A stretch of 64,000 bases of DNA from JAWLCA01 sp041687395 (GTDB lineage: Bacteria > Pseudomonadota > Alphaproteobacteria > Rhodobacterales > Rhodobacteraceae), in assembly GCA_041687395.1 (NCBI GenBank), contig JAWLCA010000009.1:62001-126000 (forward strand), given 5' to 3'. Position 1 is the first letter of the stretch. Each line of letters opens with the position of its first letter. Of the stretch, positions 1-8,573 are shown one piece after another. The position numbers and the translations under genes are program-made. A model generated the notes under the pieces. The model searched no databases, was not told the DNA's origin, and worked only from the letters and a program-made list of their open reading frames with translations.

Positions 1-127
1 CGCCGCCGCCCACGAAATGCTCCCACCCGCCGGCGTATTCATGCGCTACCGGCAGGTCGCCCGCCCGGTCGATGAAGGCCGGATCGGCCAGCGCCAAGGC
101 GGGCGCGGTAACCAGAACGGCCGCCAT
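1..127 (-). CDS. 5' end of a secreted protein, possibly CRTAC1/FG-GAP (ASPIC/UnbV) type (partial)
   Basis: Only the first 42 codons are inside the window; the gene continues beyond base 1. It begins at an ATG (127-125, minus strand) with a short hydrophobic leader ending in a signal-peptidase-like ALA site, so the product is probably exported. The mature start contains HEYAGGWEHFVGGG, which resembles the opening of CRTAC1-like beta-propeller proteins; this rests on memory of that motif, not on a search. The start lacks a strong ribosome-binding site and a basic n-region, so it could be wrong. It lies in the same direction as the xylose repressor, separated by a copy of the CACGCGTG repeat. 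Confidence 0.45.
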   Translation of the reverse strand, partial: MAAVLVTAPALALADPAFIDRAGDLPVAHEYAGGWEHFVGGG

Positions 128-140
128 AAATGGTTTCGTG

Positions 141-205
141 CAGGTTAACAAAAATCGTGATTTCATTGACTTTCAATGGCTTGGAATTTTGTGCACGCGT
201 GCACA
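141..205 (-). repeat. CACGCGTG composite intergenic repeat, copy 1
   Basis: The perfect 16-bp palindrome TGTGCACGCGTGCACA is at 190-205, 5 nt past the xylR stop. Read on the minus strand it is followed by CAAGCCATTGAAAG and, about 45 nt later, by TGTTAACC (143-150). The arrangement matches five other copies in this window. Function unknown; see findings. Confidence 0.8.
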
Positions 206-210
206 GGCGC

Positions 211-1467
211 TCATTCCGCCGCCATCCCCCATCCCGACCCCAGCCGCGCCTCGCTCACCGCCGACAGCGCCAGCGCCGCCGCCCCATGGGCCCACAGCAG
301 GTCGCCCCAGGCATGGATCTCCACCTTGGGCGGCGGCCGCCCGGTCTGGATGATCAGCGCCTCCATCTCGGCCAGCGTCTCGGCGGCATAGAGGTAGTCA
401 TACCGCATCCGCTCTCCCGACAGGATGATCAGCGCGGGATCGAACAGGTTGACCACATTCGCCAGCCCGACCGCCAGATACCGCCCCGCCCGCCGAAAGA
501 TCGACCGCGCCGCCTGGTTCCCCGCCTTGGCGTGGTCATAAAGACTCTCCAGCAGCACGTTCACTGGCTGCCGGTCACCCTGGGTCAGGTTCAGCGCCAC
601 GGTGGCCTCGCGCACCAGCGCATAGTCGGCCACATAGGCCTCCAGGCACCCCCGCTGCCCGCACCGGCACAGCGCCCCGTCCAGCTGCACCTTGGTGTGG
701 CCGAGTTCCATCCCCAACCCCTGCGCGCCGCGATAGATCCGGTGGTTGATCACCAGCCCCATGCCCAGCCCGTGCTCGATCGTGACCACCGCGAAATCCG
801 ACAGCCGCCGCCCGGCGCCGAACCACAACTCTGCCAGCGTGACCAGGTTCGCGTCGTTGTCGATCTGCACCGGCAGCCCCAGCCGCGCCGCCGCCGCGCC
901 CGCCAGCGCTACGTCCCGCTCGCGCAGCACCGGCGACCAGATCACCCGCCCGCCCGCGGCATCGACGAACCCCGGCACCCCCAACCCGACCGCCGCCAGA
1001 TCGCCCCGCGCCAGCCCCGCCTTGGCGCAGACCCGGTCCAGCAGCGCCTCGGTCGCGGTCAGCAACTCGCGCAGGTCCATCGCCGCCGGGCGCCGCGCAA
1101 TCGCCTCGTCCGCGATCAGGTTGCCGGCGAAATCCACGATCACCGCGGTATGCTCGCGGTCCGACAGCTTGATCCCGGCGACGCGATAAGCCTCTGCCCG
1201 AACCCCCAGCGCCACCGCCGGCCGGCCGCGCCCGCTGTCGGCCTCGCGCGGCTGGGTCACTTCCTCGATCAACCCCGCCTCGATCAGTTCCGACGTGACC
1301 GACGTGACAGACGCCGGGCTGACCGCCAGATCCCGCGCCACCTGCACCCGCGGGATCAGCCCCGCCGCGCGCACACGCTCGAACACCTGCTGGCGCAGCG
1401 GGCGCTGCGAATCTGCCAGCGGAGGGATCATCGGCCCGCAACCACGCCGGCCGGGATCGGCCGGCAT
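211..1467 (-). CDS. xylR: ROK-family transcriptional repressor of the xylose operon (XylR)
   Basis: A 418-aa ROK regulator: N-terminal winged helix-turn-helix (PLRQQVFERVRAAG through SPASVTSVTSELIEAGLI), then a sugar-kinase-like ROK domain with the zinc motif CRCGQRGCLEAY and the sugar-pocket segment MELGHTKV. It is divergent from xylF across about 215 bp, the usual position of XylR, and should release DNA when it binds D-xylose. The frame is open to 1512, but the ATG at 1467 leaves the half-site TTAGTTTCAA (1478-1487) outside the coding region and has an upstream GGTGAAG; ATG 1431 is also possible. Specificity for xylose is inferred from the neighbours. Confidence 0.85.
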   Translation of the reverse strand: MPADPGRRGCGPMIPPLADSQRPLRQQVFERVRAAGLIPRVQVARDLAVSPASVTSVTSELIEAGLIEEVTQPREADSGRGRPAVALGVRAEAYRVAGIKLSDREHTAVIVDFAGNLIADEAIARRPAAMDLRELLTATEALLDRVCAKAGLARGDLAAVGLGVPGFVDAAGGRVIWSPVLRERDVALAGAAAARLGLPVQIDNDANLVTLAELWFGAGRRLSDFAVVTIEHGLGMGLVINHRIYRGAQGLGMELGHTKVQLDGALCRCGQRGCLEAYVADYALVREATVALNLTQGDRQPVNVLLESLYDHAKAGNQAARSIFRRAGRYLAVGLANVVNLFDPALIILSGERMRYDYLYAAETLAEMEALIIQTGRPPPKVEIHAWGDLLWAHGAAALALSAVSEARLGSGWGMAAE

Positions 1468-1585
1468 ATTTTCTTCACCGTTGAAACTAATAGGCCGGGA
1501 TCTTGTTGCCATGTCGCCAGATTCTTGCTGCTCTGCGGCGTCGTTTCGCCGGAAAGTTACCAGAACGCAGCTTCGTCCGCATCTT

Positions 1586-1602
1586 TTATTTTGACAACCT
1601 AA
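1586..1602. promoter_or_regulatory. Candidate XylR operator overlapping the xylF promoter
   Basis: The imperfect palindrome TTATTTTGACAACCTAA has arms TTA..TTG/CAA..TAA around a central base and includes a -35-like TTGACA (1591-1596). A related half-site, TTAGTTTCAA on the minus strand, lies at 1478-1487 near xylR. Both sit between xylR and xylF, as expected for a ROK repressor operator. No good -10 is visible at 17-bp spacing. Inference only. Confidence 0.4.
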
Positions 1603-1682
1603 TTTATCAGCGCCACTTTGGGGCGGTTCGGGCGAATCTGCCCAACCGGCCCGGCAGGGCTGTATCCATTGGGAGGGATAAG

Positions 1683-2708
1683 ATGCGCAGATCCATTATC
1701 GCCGCCGTGGCCGCCACGGTCGGTTTTTCGGGGGCAGCCTATGCCCAGGACCTTACCGTAGGCGTCAGCTGGTCGAATTTTCAGGAAGAACGCTGGAAGA
1801 CCGACGAGGCCGCGATCCGCGAGGCGTTGGAGGCCGCCGGCGCGACCTATGTGTCAGCCGACGCACAGTCATCCTCGGCCAAACAGTTGTCGGATATCGA
1901 ATCCCTGATCGCCACCGGCGTGGACGCCCTGATCGTTCTGGCGCAGGACACCCAGGCCATCATCCCCGCCGTGCAGGCCGCCGCGGACGAGGGGATCCCG
2001 GTGATCGCCTATGACCGGTTGATCGAGGATGCGCGCGCCTTCTACCTGACCTTCGACAACGTCGAGGTCGGCCGGATGCAGGCCCGCGCCGTGTTCGAGG
2101 CGCAGCCCACCGGCAACTACGTGATGATCAAGGGCTCGCCCACCGATCCGAACGCCGACTTCCTGCGCGGCGGCCAGCAGGAGATCCTGCAGGAAGCCAT
2201 CGACGCGGGCGACATCACCATCGTGGGCGAGGCCTATACGGACGGCTGGCTGCCCGCCAACGCCCAGCGCAACATGGAGCAGATCCTGACCGCCAACGAC
2301 AATAACGTCGATGCGGTCGTGGCCTCGAACGACGGCACGGCGGGTGGCGCCGTCGCCGCCTTGACCGCGCAGGGCATGGAGGGGATCCCGGTGTCCGGCC
2401 AGGACGGCGACCATGCGGCGCTGAACCGCGTCGCGGCGGGTACGCAGACGGTGTCGGTCTGGAAGGACGCGCGCGATCTGGGCCGCGCGGCGGGCGAAAT
2501 CGCCGTGGCCCTGGCCGGCGGCACCGCGATGGAAGATGTCGAGGGACGGGTGGAATGGACCTCGCCCTCGGGCACGACGATGAACGCGATCTTCCTCGCA
2601 CCGGTCCCGATCACGCAGGAAAACCTGTCGCTGGTGGTCGATGCCGGCTGGATTCCGCTGGAAACGCTCTGCCAGGGCGTGTCGGGCGGCCCGGCCCCCT
2701 GCAACTGA
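1683..2708 (+). CDS. xylF: D-xylose ABC transporter, periplasmic xylose-binding protein
   Basis: 341 aa. It starts at the ATG preceded by GGGAGGG at optimal spacing; the frame is open further upstream but that part has no coding character. It has a Sec signal peptide (basic MRRS, hydrophobic core, cleavage near AYA-QD at residue 21) followed by a periplasmic-binding fold of the XylF type, with SWSNFQEERWKTDE and the sugar-contact segments AYDRLIEDA and SNDGTAGGAV. It captures D-xylose in the periplasm and delivers it to XylH/XylG. It is the first gene of the operon and is divergent from xylR. Confidence 0.93.
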   Translation: MRRSIIAAVAATVGFSGAAYAQDLTVGVSWSNFQEERWKTDEAAIREALEAAGATYVSADAQSSSAKQLSDIESLIATGVDALIVLAQDTQAIIPAVQAAADEGIPVIAYDRLIEDARAFYLTFDNVEVGRMQARAVFEAQPTGNYVMIKGSPTDPNADFLRGGQQEILQEAIDAGDITIVGEAYTDGWLPANAQRNMEQILTANDNNVDAVVASNDGTAGGAVAALTAQGMEGIPVSGQDGDHAALNRVAAGTQTVSVWKDARDLGRAAGEIAVALAGGTAMEDVEGRVEWTSPSGTTMNAIFLAPVPITQENLSLVVDAGWIPLETLCQGVSGGPAPCN

Positions 2709-2793
2709 TCGCGGCCACCGCCGCCGATTGGACCCGCTTCCGGGCGCCGCCTGCGCCCGGAGGCCTTTGTGACCCCGCCATCAGGAGCGCGCG

Positions 2794-4089
2794 ATGAGCG
2801 ATGCCGCCCATGCCCCTGCCGAAGCCCCGAAAAAGGGGATGCTCGCATCACTGGAAATCGACACGCGCCTGCTGGGCATGGTCGGCGCCTTTGTGGTTCT
2901 GTGCCTCGGCTTCGACCTGCTGACCGACGGGCGGTTCCTGACCCCGCGCAACGTCTTCAACCTGACGATCCAGACGGTGTCGGTCGCGATCATGGCGGCG
3001 GGCATGGTCTTCGTGATCGTGCTGCGCCACATCGACCTGTCTGTGGGGGCGCTCTTGGCGACCTGCTCGGCCATCATGGCGATGGCGCAGACGGTGATCC
3101 TGCCGCAGATGCTTGGGTTGGGCCTTGGTCATCCGGCAATCGCACCCCTGGCCATCGCGATCGGCCTGGCCTCGGGCGCCCTGATCGGGGCGTTTCACGG
3201 CTGGCTGATCGGCTATCTGACGATCCCGGCCTTCATCGTCACGCTTGGCGGTCTGCTGGTCTGGCGCAACGTCGCCTGGCACCTGACCGGGGGGCAGACC
3301 ATCGGGCCGCTGGATGCGCGCTTCCAGACCTTCGGCGGCATCAACGGCACCCTGGGCGAAACCGCATCCTGGGTGCTGGGTGTGCTGATGGTGCTTGGCG
3401 CGCTCTGGGGGATCTGGCGCGCGCGGCACAACAAGCGCTCGCACGGCTTCCCGGTGAAGCCGCTCTGGGCCGAGGCGGTGTTGGGTATCGTGACCGCGGC
3501 AGCGATCCTTGGCTTCGTCGCCCTGCTGAACGCCTATGAGGTTCCTGCCGCCCGGCTGCAGCGCGCCTTTGTCGCGCGGGGCGAGGTGATGCCCGAAGGC
3601 TTCACTGCAGGCTACGGCCTGCCGATCTCGGTGGTGGTACTGCTGGTGGTGGCGATCGTGATGACCGTGGTGGCGCGCCGCACCCGTTTCGGCCGCTACG
3701 TCTTCGCTGCGGGCGGCAACCCGGATGCGGCGGAACTCTCGGGTATCAACACCCGGCTACTGACGGTCAAGGTCTTTGCGCTGATGGGCTTCCTCTGCGC
3801 CCTGTCGGCCGTCGTCGCCTCGGCCCGGCAGACGTTCCATTCCAACGACATCGGCACGCTGGACGAATTGCGCGTGATCGCCGCCGCCGTGATCGGGGGC
3901 ACCGCGCTGTCGGGCGGGATCGGCACGATCTACGGCGCCATCCTTGGCGCGCTGATCATGCAGTCGCTGCAGTCCGGCATGGCCATGGTCGGCGTGGACG
4001 CGCCCTATCAGAACATCGTCGTCGGCACCGTGCTGGTCACCGCCGTGCTGATCGACATCATCTATCGCCGCCGGACCGGAGCTGTCTGA
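2794..4089 (+). CDS. xylH: D-xylose ABC transporter permease
   Basis: 431 aa inner-membrane permease with about ten hydrophobic segments, of the RbsC/XylH type (binding-protein-dependent sugar permease). Family signatures include HIDLSVGALLATCS near the N-terminus, GNPDAAELSGI and AAVIGGTALSGGIGTI in the C-terminal half. The start follows AGGAG. It lies 85 bp after xylF, and its stop overlaps the start of xylG by one base. The long cytoplasmic loop around residues 200-230 (ARHNKRSHGFPVKPLWAE) is usual for XylH proteins. Confidence 0.93.
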   Translation: MSDAAHAPAEAPKKGMLASLEIDTRLLGMVGAFVVLCLGFDLLTDGRFLTPRNVFNLTIQTVSVAIMAAGMVFVIVLRHIDLSVGALLATCSAIMAMAQTVILPQMLGLGLGHPAIAPLAIAIGLASGALIGAFHGWLIGYLTIPAFIVTLGGLLVWRNVAWHLTGGQTIGPLDARFQTFGGINGTLGETASWVLGVLMVLGALWGIWRARHNKRSHGFPVKPLWAEAVLGIVTAAAILGFVALLNAYEVPAARLQRAFVARGEVMPEGFTAGYGLPISVVVLLVVAIVMTVVARRTRFGRYVFAAGGNPDAAELSGINTRLLTVKVFALMGFLCALSAVVASARQTFHSNDIGTLDELRVIAAAVIGGTALSGGIGTIYGAILGALIMQSLQSGMAMVGVDAPYQNIVVGTVLVTAVLIDIIYRRRTGAV

Positions 4090-4841
4090 TGCCCACACCC
4101 CTTGTCGAGATGCGCAACATGCAAAAGGCCTTCGGCGGCATCCGCGCCGTGGACCGGGTCAGCATCGACCTCTACGCGGGCGAGGTGGTGGGCGTTCTGG
4201 GCCACAACGGCGCGGGCAAGTCCGTGCTGATGAAGATGCTGTCGGGGGCGCTGCCGCGCGACGCGGGCGAGATCCTGATCAACGGCCAGCCCGCGATCAT
4301 CAACAACCCCCGCGACGCCCGCCGCTACAACATCGAGACGATCTACCAGACGCTCGCGCTTGCCGACAATCTGGACGCGGGGGCGAACCTGTTTCTGGGG
4401 CGCGAACTGGTCACCCCCCTGGGGTTTGTCGACGACGTGCGGATGGAGTCCGAGACGCGCAAGATCCTCGCCCGGCTCAACCCCAACTTCCGCAAGTTCA
4501 AGGAACCGGTGAAGGCGCTGTCGGGCGGGCAGCGGCAGTCGGTCGCCATCGCGCGGGCGGTCTATTTCAACGCCAAGATCCTGATCATGGACGAACCCAC
4601 CGCCGCCCTTGGCCCGCAGGAAACCGCGATGGTCGCCGAACTGATCCAGGAGCTGAAGGCGCAGGGCCTGGGCATCTTCCTGATCGACCACGACATCCAT
4701 CAGGTGAAGGCGATGTGCGACCGCGCCCATGTGATGAAGAACGGTCAGCTCGTCGGCACCGTGACTGTCGCCGACGTGACCGAGGATGACATCCTGGGCA
4801 TGATCATCGCGGGCAAGAAGCCCGAGAGCCTCGTGGCGTAG
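4089..4841 (+). CDS. xylG: D-xylose ABC transporter ATPase, single-domain form
   Basis: 250 aa ABC ATPase that energises xylose uptake. It has Walker A GHNGAGKS, Q-loop region IYQTLALADN, signature LSGGQRQSVAIARA, Walker B ILIMDEPTAALG and H-loop LIDHD. It is about half the length of Escherichia coli XylG because it contains one nucleotide-binding domain instead of two, like FrcA-type sugar ATPases of alphaproteobacteria, so two copies probably pair per transporter. It is translationally coupled to xylH and followed 2 bp later by xylB. Confidence 0.9.
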   Translation: MPTPLVEMRNMQKAFGGIRAVDRVSIDLYAGEVVGVLGHNGAGKSVLMKMLSGALPRDAGEILINGQPAIINNPRDARRYNIETIYQTLALADNLDAGANLFLGRELVTPLGFVDDVRMESETRKILARLNPNFRKFKEPVKALSGGQRQSVAIARAVYFNAKILIMDEPTAALGPQETAMVAELIQELKAQGLGIFLIDHDIHQVKAMCDRAHVMKNGQLVGTVTVADVTEDDILGMIIAGKKPESLVA

Positions 4842-4843
4842 CG

Positions 4844-6283
4844 ATGTATCTCGGGCTCGATCTCGGCACCTCGGGGCTGAAGGGCATCCTCATCGACGAC
4901 GCGCAGGTCGTTCTGGCCGAGGCGACGGCGCCGCTGTCGGTCAGCCGCCCGCAGTCCGGCTGGTCGGAGCAGTCGCCCGCCGACTGGATCGCCGCGGCCG
5001 AGGCGGTGATGGACCAACTTGCCGCCGCCCGCCCGCTGGACGGCGTGCGCGGCATCGGCCTGTCGGGGCAGATGCACGGCGCGACGTTGCTCGATGCGTC
5101 CGACGAGGTGCTGCGCCCCTGCATCCTGTGGAACGACACCCGCGCGGCACGGGAGGCCGCAGCCCTGGACGCTGACCCGATCTTCCATCGCCAGACAGGC
5201 AACATCGTCTTTCCCGGTTTCACCGCGCCGAAACTCCTGTGGGTGCGCAACAACGAACCCGCGCTGTTCGACCGGCTGGCAAAGGTGCTGCTGCCCAAGG
5301 ATTTCCTGCGCCTTTGGCTGACCGGGGATCACGTGGCAGAGATGTCGGACGCCGCCGGCACCAGCTGGCTGGACACCGGCGCGCGCGACTGGTCCGACGA
5401 CCTGCTGGCCGCCACGCAACTGTCGCGCGCCCAGATGCCGCGCCTGGTCGAAGGCTCGGCCGTTTCGGGCCAGGTGCGCCCGGAACTCGCCGCCCGGTGG
5501 GGCCTGTCGCGCGGCGTCGTCGTCGCGGGCGGGGGTGGCGACAACGCCGCCTCGGCCATCGGCGTCGGCGTGGTCCATGCCGGGCAGGCCTTCGTGTCGC
5601 TCGGCACCTCTGGCGTGCTGTTCGCGGCGAACGACGGCTACCGGCCCGACCCGGCGACGGCGGTGCACACCTTCTGCCACGCGCTGCCCGACCGCTGGCA
5701 CCAGATGGGGGTGATCCTGGCCGCGACCGACGCGCTGAACTGGTATGCAAGAATCGTGGGCGAAACCCCGGCGGCGCTGACCCATGACCTCGGTCCCCTG
5801 CAGGCACCGGGGCGCACGCTGTTCCTGCCCTACCTGGGGGGCGAGCGCACACCGCTCAACAGCGCCAGCGTGCGCGGGGCCTTCATCGCGCTGGAACATG
5901 CCACCGACCGAACTGCGGCCACCCGCGCTGTGCTGGAAGGCGTCACATTCGCGATCCGCGACTGCCGCGACGCGCTGGCCGCCACCGGCACTCGGATCGA
6001 CAGCCTGCTGGCGGTGGGGGGCGGCTCGCGCTCCGACTACTGGCTGGCCGCCATCGCTACCGCGCTGGGCGTGCCCGTCACGCTGCCCGTGGACGGGGAT
6101 TTCGGCGGTGCCTTCGGGGCCGCGCGCCTGGGCCTGATGGCCGCCACCGGCGCGGGCGCCGAGATCGCCACCGCCCCCGAAACCGCCCGGGTGATCGCCC
6201 CCGACCCCAACCTTTCCGCGGCCTTCGATGCAGGCTACGCCCGCTTCCGCGCCGCCCAATCCGCCATCAGGGAACTGACATGA
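4844..6283 (+). CDS. xylB: Xylulokinase
   Basis: 479 aa FGGY-family kinase that phosphorylates D-xylulose to D-xylulose 5-phosphate, feeding the pentose phosphate pathway. N-terminal phosphate-binding GLDLGTSGLKGILID, substrate segment GLSGQMHGATLLD, catalytic-region GGGGDNAASAIG, and C-terminal FGGY-like LAVGGGSRSDYWLAAIAT. Length is normal for the family. It sits between the transporter ATPase and xylA, overlapping xylA by 4 bp (ATGA). Confidence 0.94.
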   Translation: MYLGLDLGTSGLKGILIDDAQVVLAEATAPLSVSRPQSGWSEQSPADWIAAAEAVMDQLAAARPLDGVRGIGLSGQMHGATLLDASDEVLRPCILWNDTRAAREAAALDADPIFHRQTGNIVFPGFTAPKLLWVRNNEPALFDRLAKVLLPKDFLRLWLTGDHVAEMSDAAGTSWLDTGARDWSDDLLAATQLSRAQMPRLVEGSAVSGQVRPELAARWGLSRGVVVAGGGGDNAASAIGVGVVHAGQAFVSLGTSGVLFAANDGYRPDPATAVHTFCHALPDRWHQMGVILAATDALNWYARIVGETPAALTHDLGPLQAPGRTLFLPYLGGERTPLNSASVRGAFIALEHATDRTAATRAVLEGVTFAIRDCRDALAATGTRIDSLLAVGGGSRSDYWLAAIATALGVPVTLPVDGDFGGAFGAARLGLMAATGAGAEIATAPETARVIAPDPNLSAAFDAGYARFRAAQSAIRELT

Positions 6284-7581
6284 CCGATTTCTTCGCCGGT
6301 ATCGAACCCGTCCGATTCGAGGGCCCCGACAGCGACAACGCCTTCGCTTTCCGCCACTACAACCCCGACGAGGTGGTGATGGGCAAGCGGATGGAGGATC
6401 ACCTGCGCTATGCCGTCGCCTGGTGGCACAGCTTCGCCTGGCCCGGCGGCGACCCCTTCGGCGGCCAGACCTTCCAGCGCCCGTGGTTCGGCGACACGAT
6501 GAAGCTGGCACAGATGAAGGCCGACGTCGCGTTCGAGATGTTCGAGATCCTGAACGCCCCCTTCTTCTGCTTCCACGACGCCGACATCCGGCCCGAAGGC
6601 AAGGATTTCGCGGAAAACACCCGCAAACTGGAAATGATGGTCGATTACATCGGCCGCAAGATGCAGGGCTCGCGCACGAAACTGCTGTGGGGCACGGCCA
6701 ACCTCTTCTCGCACCGCCGCTACATGGCGGGGGCCGCCACCAACCCCGATCCGGATGTCTTCGCCTTCGCCGCCGCGACCGTGAAGACCTGCATGGATGC
6801 CACGAAACGCCTGGGCGGTGCGAACTACGTCCTCTGGGGTGGGCGCGAGGGGTATGAGACGCTGCTCAACACCGACCTGAAGCGCGAATCCGAACAGGCC
6901 GGGCGCTTCCTGTCGATGGTGGTGGACTACAAGCACAAGATCGGCTTCGACGGCACCATCCTGATCGAACCCAAGCCGCAGGAACCCACCAAGCACCAGT
7001 ACGATTACGACGTCGCCACCGTCTACGGCTTCCTGAAGCGCTTCGGGCTGGAAGACGAGGTGAAGGTGAACATCGAGCAGGGCCACGCCATCCTGGCCGG
7101 CCACAGCTTCGAGCACGAGATCGCGCTTGCCGCCTCCCTCGGCATCTTCGGCTCCATCGACATGAACCGAAACGACTACCAGTCGGGCTGGGACACCGAC
7201 CAGTTCCCCAACAACGGACCCGAGGTGATGCTGGCCTATTACGAGATCCTGCGCGCCGGCGGCTTCACCACCGGCGGCACCAACTTCGACGCCAAGCTGC
7301 GCCGCCAAAGCCTCGACCCCGCCGACCTGATCCTCGCCCATGTCGGCGGCATGGACACCTGCGCCCGCGCGCTGAAGGCGGCGGCGAAGATGCTGGAGGA
7401 CGGCAGGCTGGAGGCCGCGCGCGCCGAGCGGTACGCTGGGTGGGACGACCCGCAGGCGCAGGCGCTGCTGGGCAGCGACCTCGGCACCATCGCCGCCCGC
7501 GTGCTGGCCGAGGGCGTGAACCCCGAGCCGCGTTCGGGCCGGCAGGAGCGGCTGGAAAACTTGGTGAACCGCTATGTCTGA
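6280..7581 (+). CDS. xylA: Xylose isomerase
   Basis: 433 aa TIM-barrel enzyme converting D-xylose to D-xylulose. Family signatures: FCFHDADIRPEG (catalytic His region), VLWGGREGYETLLNTD, ILIEPKPQEPTKHQYDYD with metal-ligand Glu, and GSIDMNRNDYQSGWDTD. The length is typical of group II isomerases. The start overlaps the xylB stop by 4 bp. It is the last gene of the operon and converges on bchO, with a copy of the CACGCGTG repeat between. Confidence 0.96.
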   Translation: MTDFFAGIEPVRFEGPDSDNAFAFRHYNPDEVVMGKRMEDHLRYAVAWWHSFAWPGGDPFGGQTFQRPWFGDTMKLAQMKADVAFEMFEILNAPFFCFHDADIRPEGKDFAENTRKLEMMVDYIGRKMQGSRTKLLWGTANLFSHRRYMAGAATNPDPDVFAFAAATVKTCMDATKRLGGANYVLWGGREGYETLLNTDLKRESEQAGRFLSMVVDYKHKIGFDGTILIEPKPQEPTKHQYDYDVATVYGFLKRFGLEDEVKVNIEQGHAILAGHSFEHEIALAASLGIFGSIDMNRNDYQSGWDTDQFPNNGPEVMLAYYEILRAGGFTTGGTNFDAKLRRQSLDPADLILAHVGGMDTCARALKAAAKMLEDGRLEAARAERYAGWDDPQAQALLGSDLGTIAARVLAEGVNPEPRSGRQERLENLVNRYV

Positions 7582-7604
7582 CGGGGCAGGGCGGGCATGC
7601 CAGT

Positions 7605-7678
7605 GGTTAAGTGCAGGTAAACAAAAATCGCGAAATACTTAGATTTCAACGACTTGTGAATTTGTGCACGCGTGCACA
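7605..7678 (-). repeat. CACGCGTG composite intergenic repeat, copy 2
   Basis: Palindrome TGTGCACGCGTGCACA at 7663-7678, 17 nt beyond the bchO stop. On the minus strand it is followed by CAAGTCGTTGAAATC, an A/T-rich block and TTAACC (7605-7610). Identical palindrome to copy 1. It lies between the convergent xylA and bchO. Confidence 0.8.
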
Positions 7679-7695
7679 CGTCCCCTGATCGGCCT

Positions 7696-8571
7696 TCAGG
7701 CGGCCATTTTCAGGTGCCGGGAAAACCACTCCCGCAGCGCCCCCGCCACCACCTCCGGCGCCTCCTCATGCATCAGGTGGCCCAGATCGTCGAACCGCCG
7801 CACCTCGGCCCGCCCCATCCGCCCCGCCGCGACCTCGGACGTCTCGGGCGGCACCGCCGTATCTTTGCCCCCGGTAAGGAACAGCACCGGCAGGTCGATC
7901 CCCGGCAACTCGGCCAGCAGCGGGTCCAGCTTCCACTGCGCCATCATCGCCAGCACCCCCTCCACATGCCGCCGGTTCCCGATCAGCGCCCGGTAGAGCC
8001 GCACGCCCTCGTCATCCACTCGGCTGCCGGTGGATTGCAACAGGTTCCGCACCGACTGCGCGCTGCCCGCGGTGCGCGACAGCAAGAACCCCGCCAGGGG
8101 GTTCATTGCCAGCATCTTTGCCAGCATCGGAAACAGCCAGCCCGCCACGCCCTGGAAATTCGCCAGCGCCCCGTTGACACAGACCACCGTCGCCGGCGGC
8201 TCAGGCAGAGCCTGCGCCAGCCGCAGTGCCAAAGCCCCCCCCGCCGAATGCCCCACTATCGCATCCGGGGCCCAGCCCTGATCCGCCAGCAACGCCGCCA
8301 GATCCACGGCCATCGCATCGATCCCCAGCCGCTGCCGGCTGCCCGCGCGGCTGAACCCCTGTCCCGGCAAATCGACCGCGACGACATGATGGTCCCGCGC
8401 CAGATCCGGAATCAGCGCCCGCCAACTGTGGGTAGAGGCGCCCGCTCCGTGCAACAGCAGCACCAGCGGCCCGCGCCCGGCCTCCTGCACGTGCCAGCGG
8501 TGCGGGCGGCAGTCGATGAAGCGCGACATCTGATGGTTCGGCCAGTGCCGGCCATCGCGGGCCCAGTCCAC
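7696..8571 (-). CDS. bchO: BchO, alpha/beta-hydrolase associated with magnesium chelatase
   Basis: 291 aa alpha/beta-hydrolase. It shows the oxyanion HGAGASTHSW, nucleophile elbow GHSAGGALALRLA, and the BchO-type C-terminus with the catalytic His in DLGHLMHEE. BchO is a conserved accessory of bacteriochlorophyll synthesis next to bchI and bchD; its exact reaction is not settled. It starts with GTG 2 bp after the bchD stop, so translation is probably coupled. Last gene of the crtA-bchI-bchD-bchO operon. Confidence 0.9.
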   Translation of the reverse strand: MDWARDGRHWPNHQMSRFIDCRPHRWHVQEAGRGPLVLLLHGAGASTHSWRALIPDLARDHHVVAVDLPGQGFSRAGSRQRLGIDAMAVDLAALLADQGWAPDAIVGHSAGGALALRLAQALPEPPATVVCVNGALANFQGVAGWLFPMLAKMLAMNPLAGFLLSRTAGSAQSVRNLLQSTGSRVDDEGVRLYRALIGNRRHVEGVLAMMAQWKLDPLLAELPGIDLPVLFLTGGKDTAVPPETSEVAAGRMGRAEVRRFDDLGHLMHEEAPEVVAGALREWFSRHLKMAA

Positions 8572-8573
8572 TC

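Noticed and set aside
190..205. Palindrome TGTGCACGCGTGCACA as an XylR operator
   Set aside because: It lies after the xylR stop, not in the xylR-xylF promoter region, and the same palindrome occurs at five other unrelated loci.
130..1602. Long rightward open frame opposite the xylose repressor
   Set aside because: GC-rich antisense shadow: Arg/Pro/His-rich translation with no domain, fully opposite a clear ROK gene. The same applies to the many long antisense frames over xylB, crtI, the carnitine operon, bcsA-like and murA genes.
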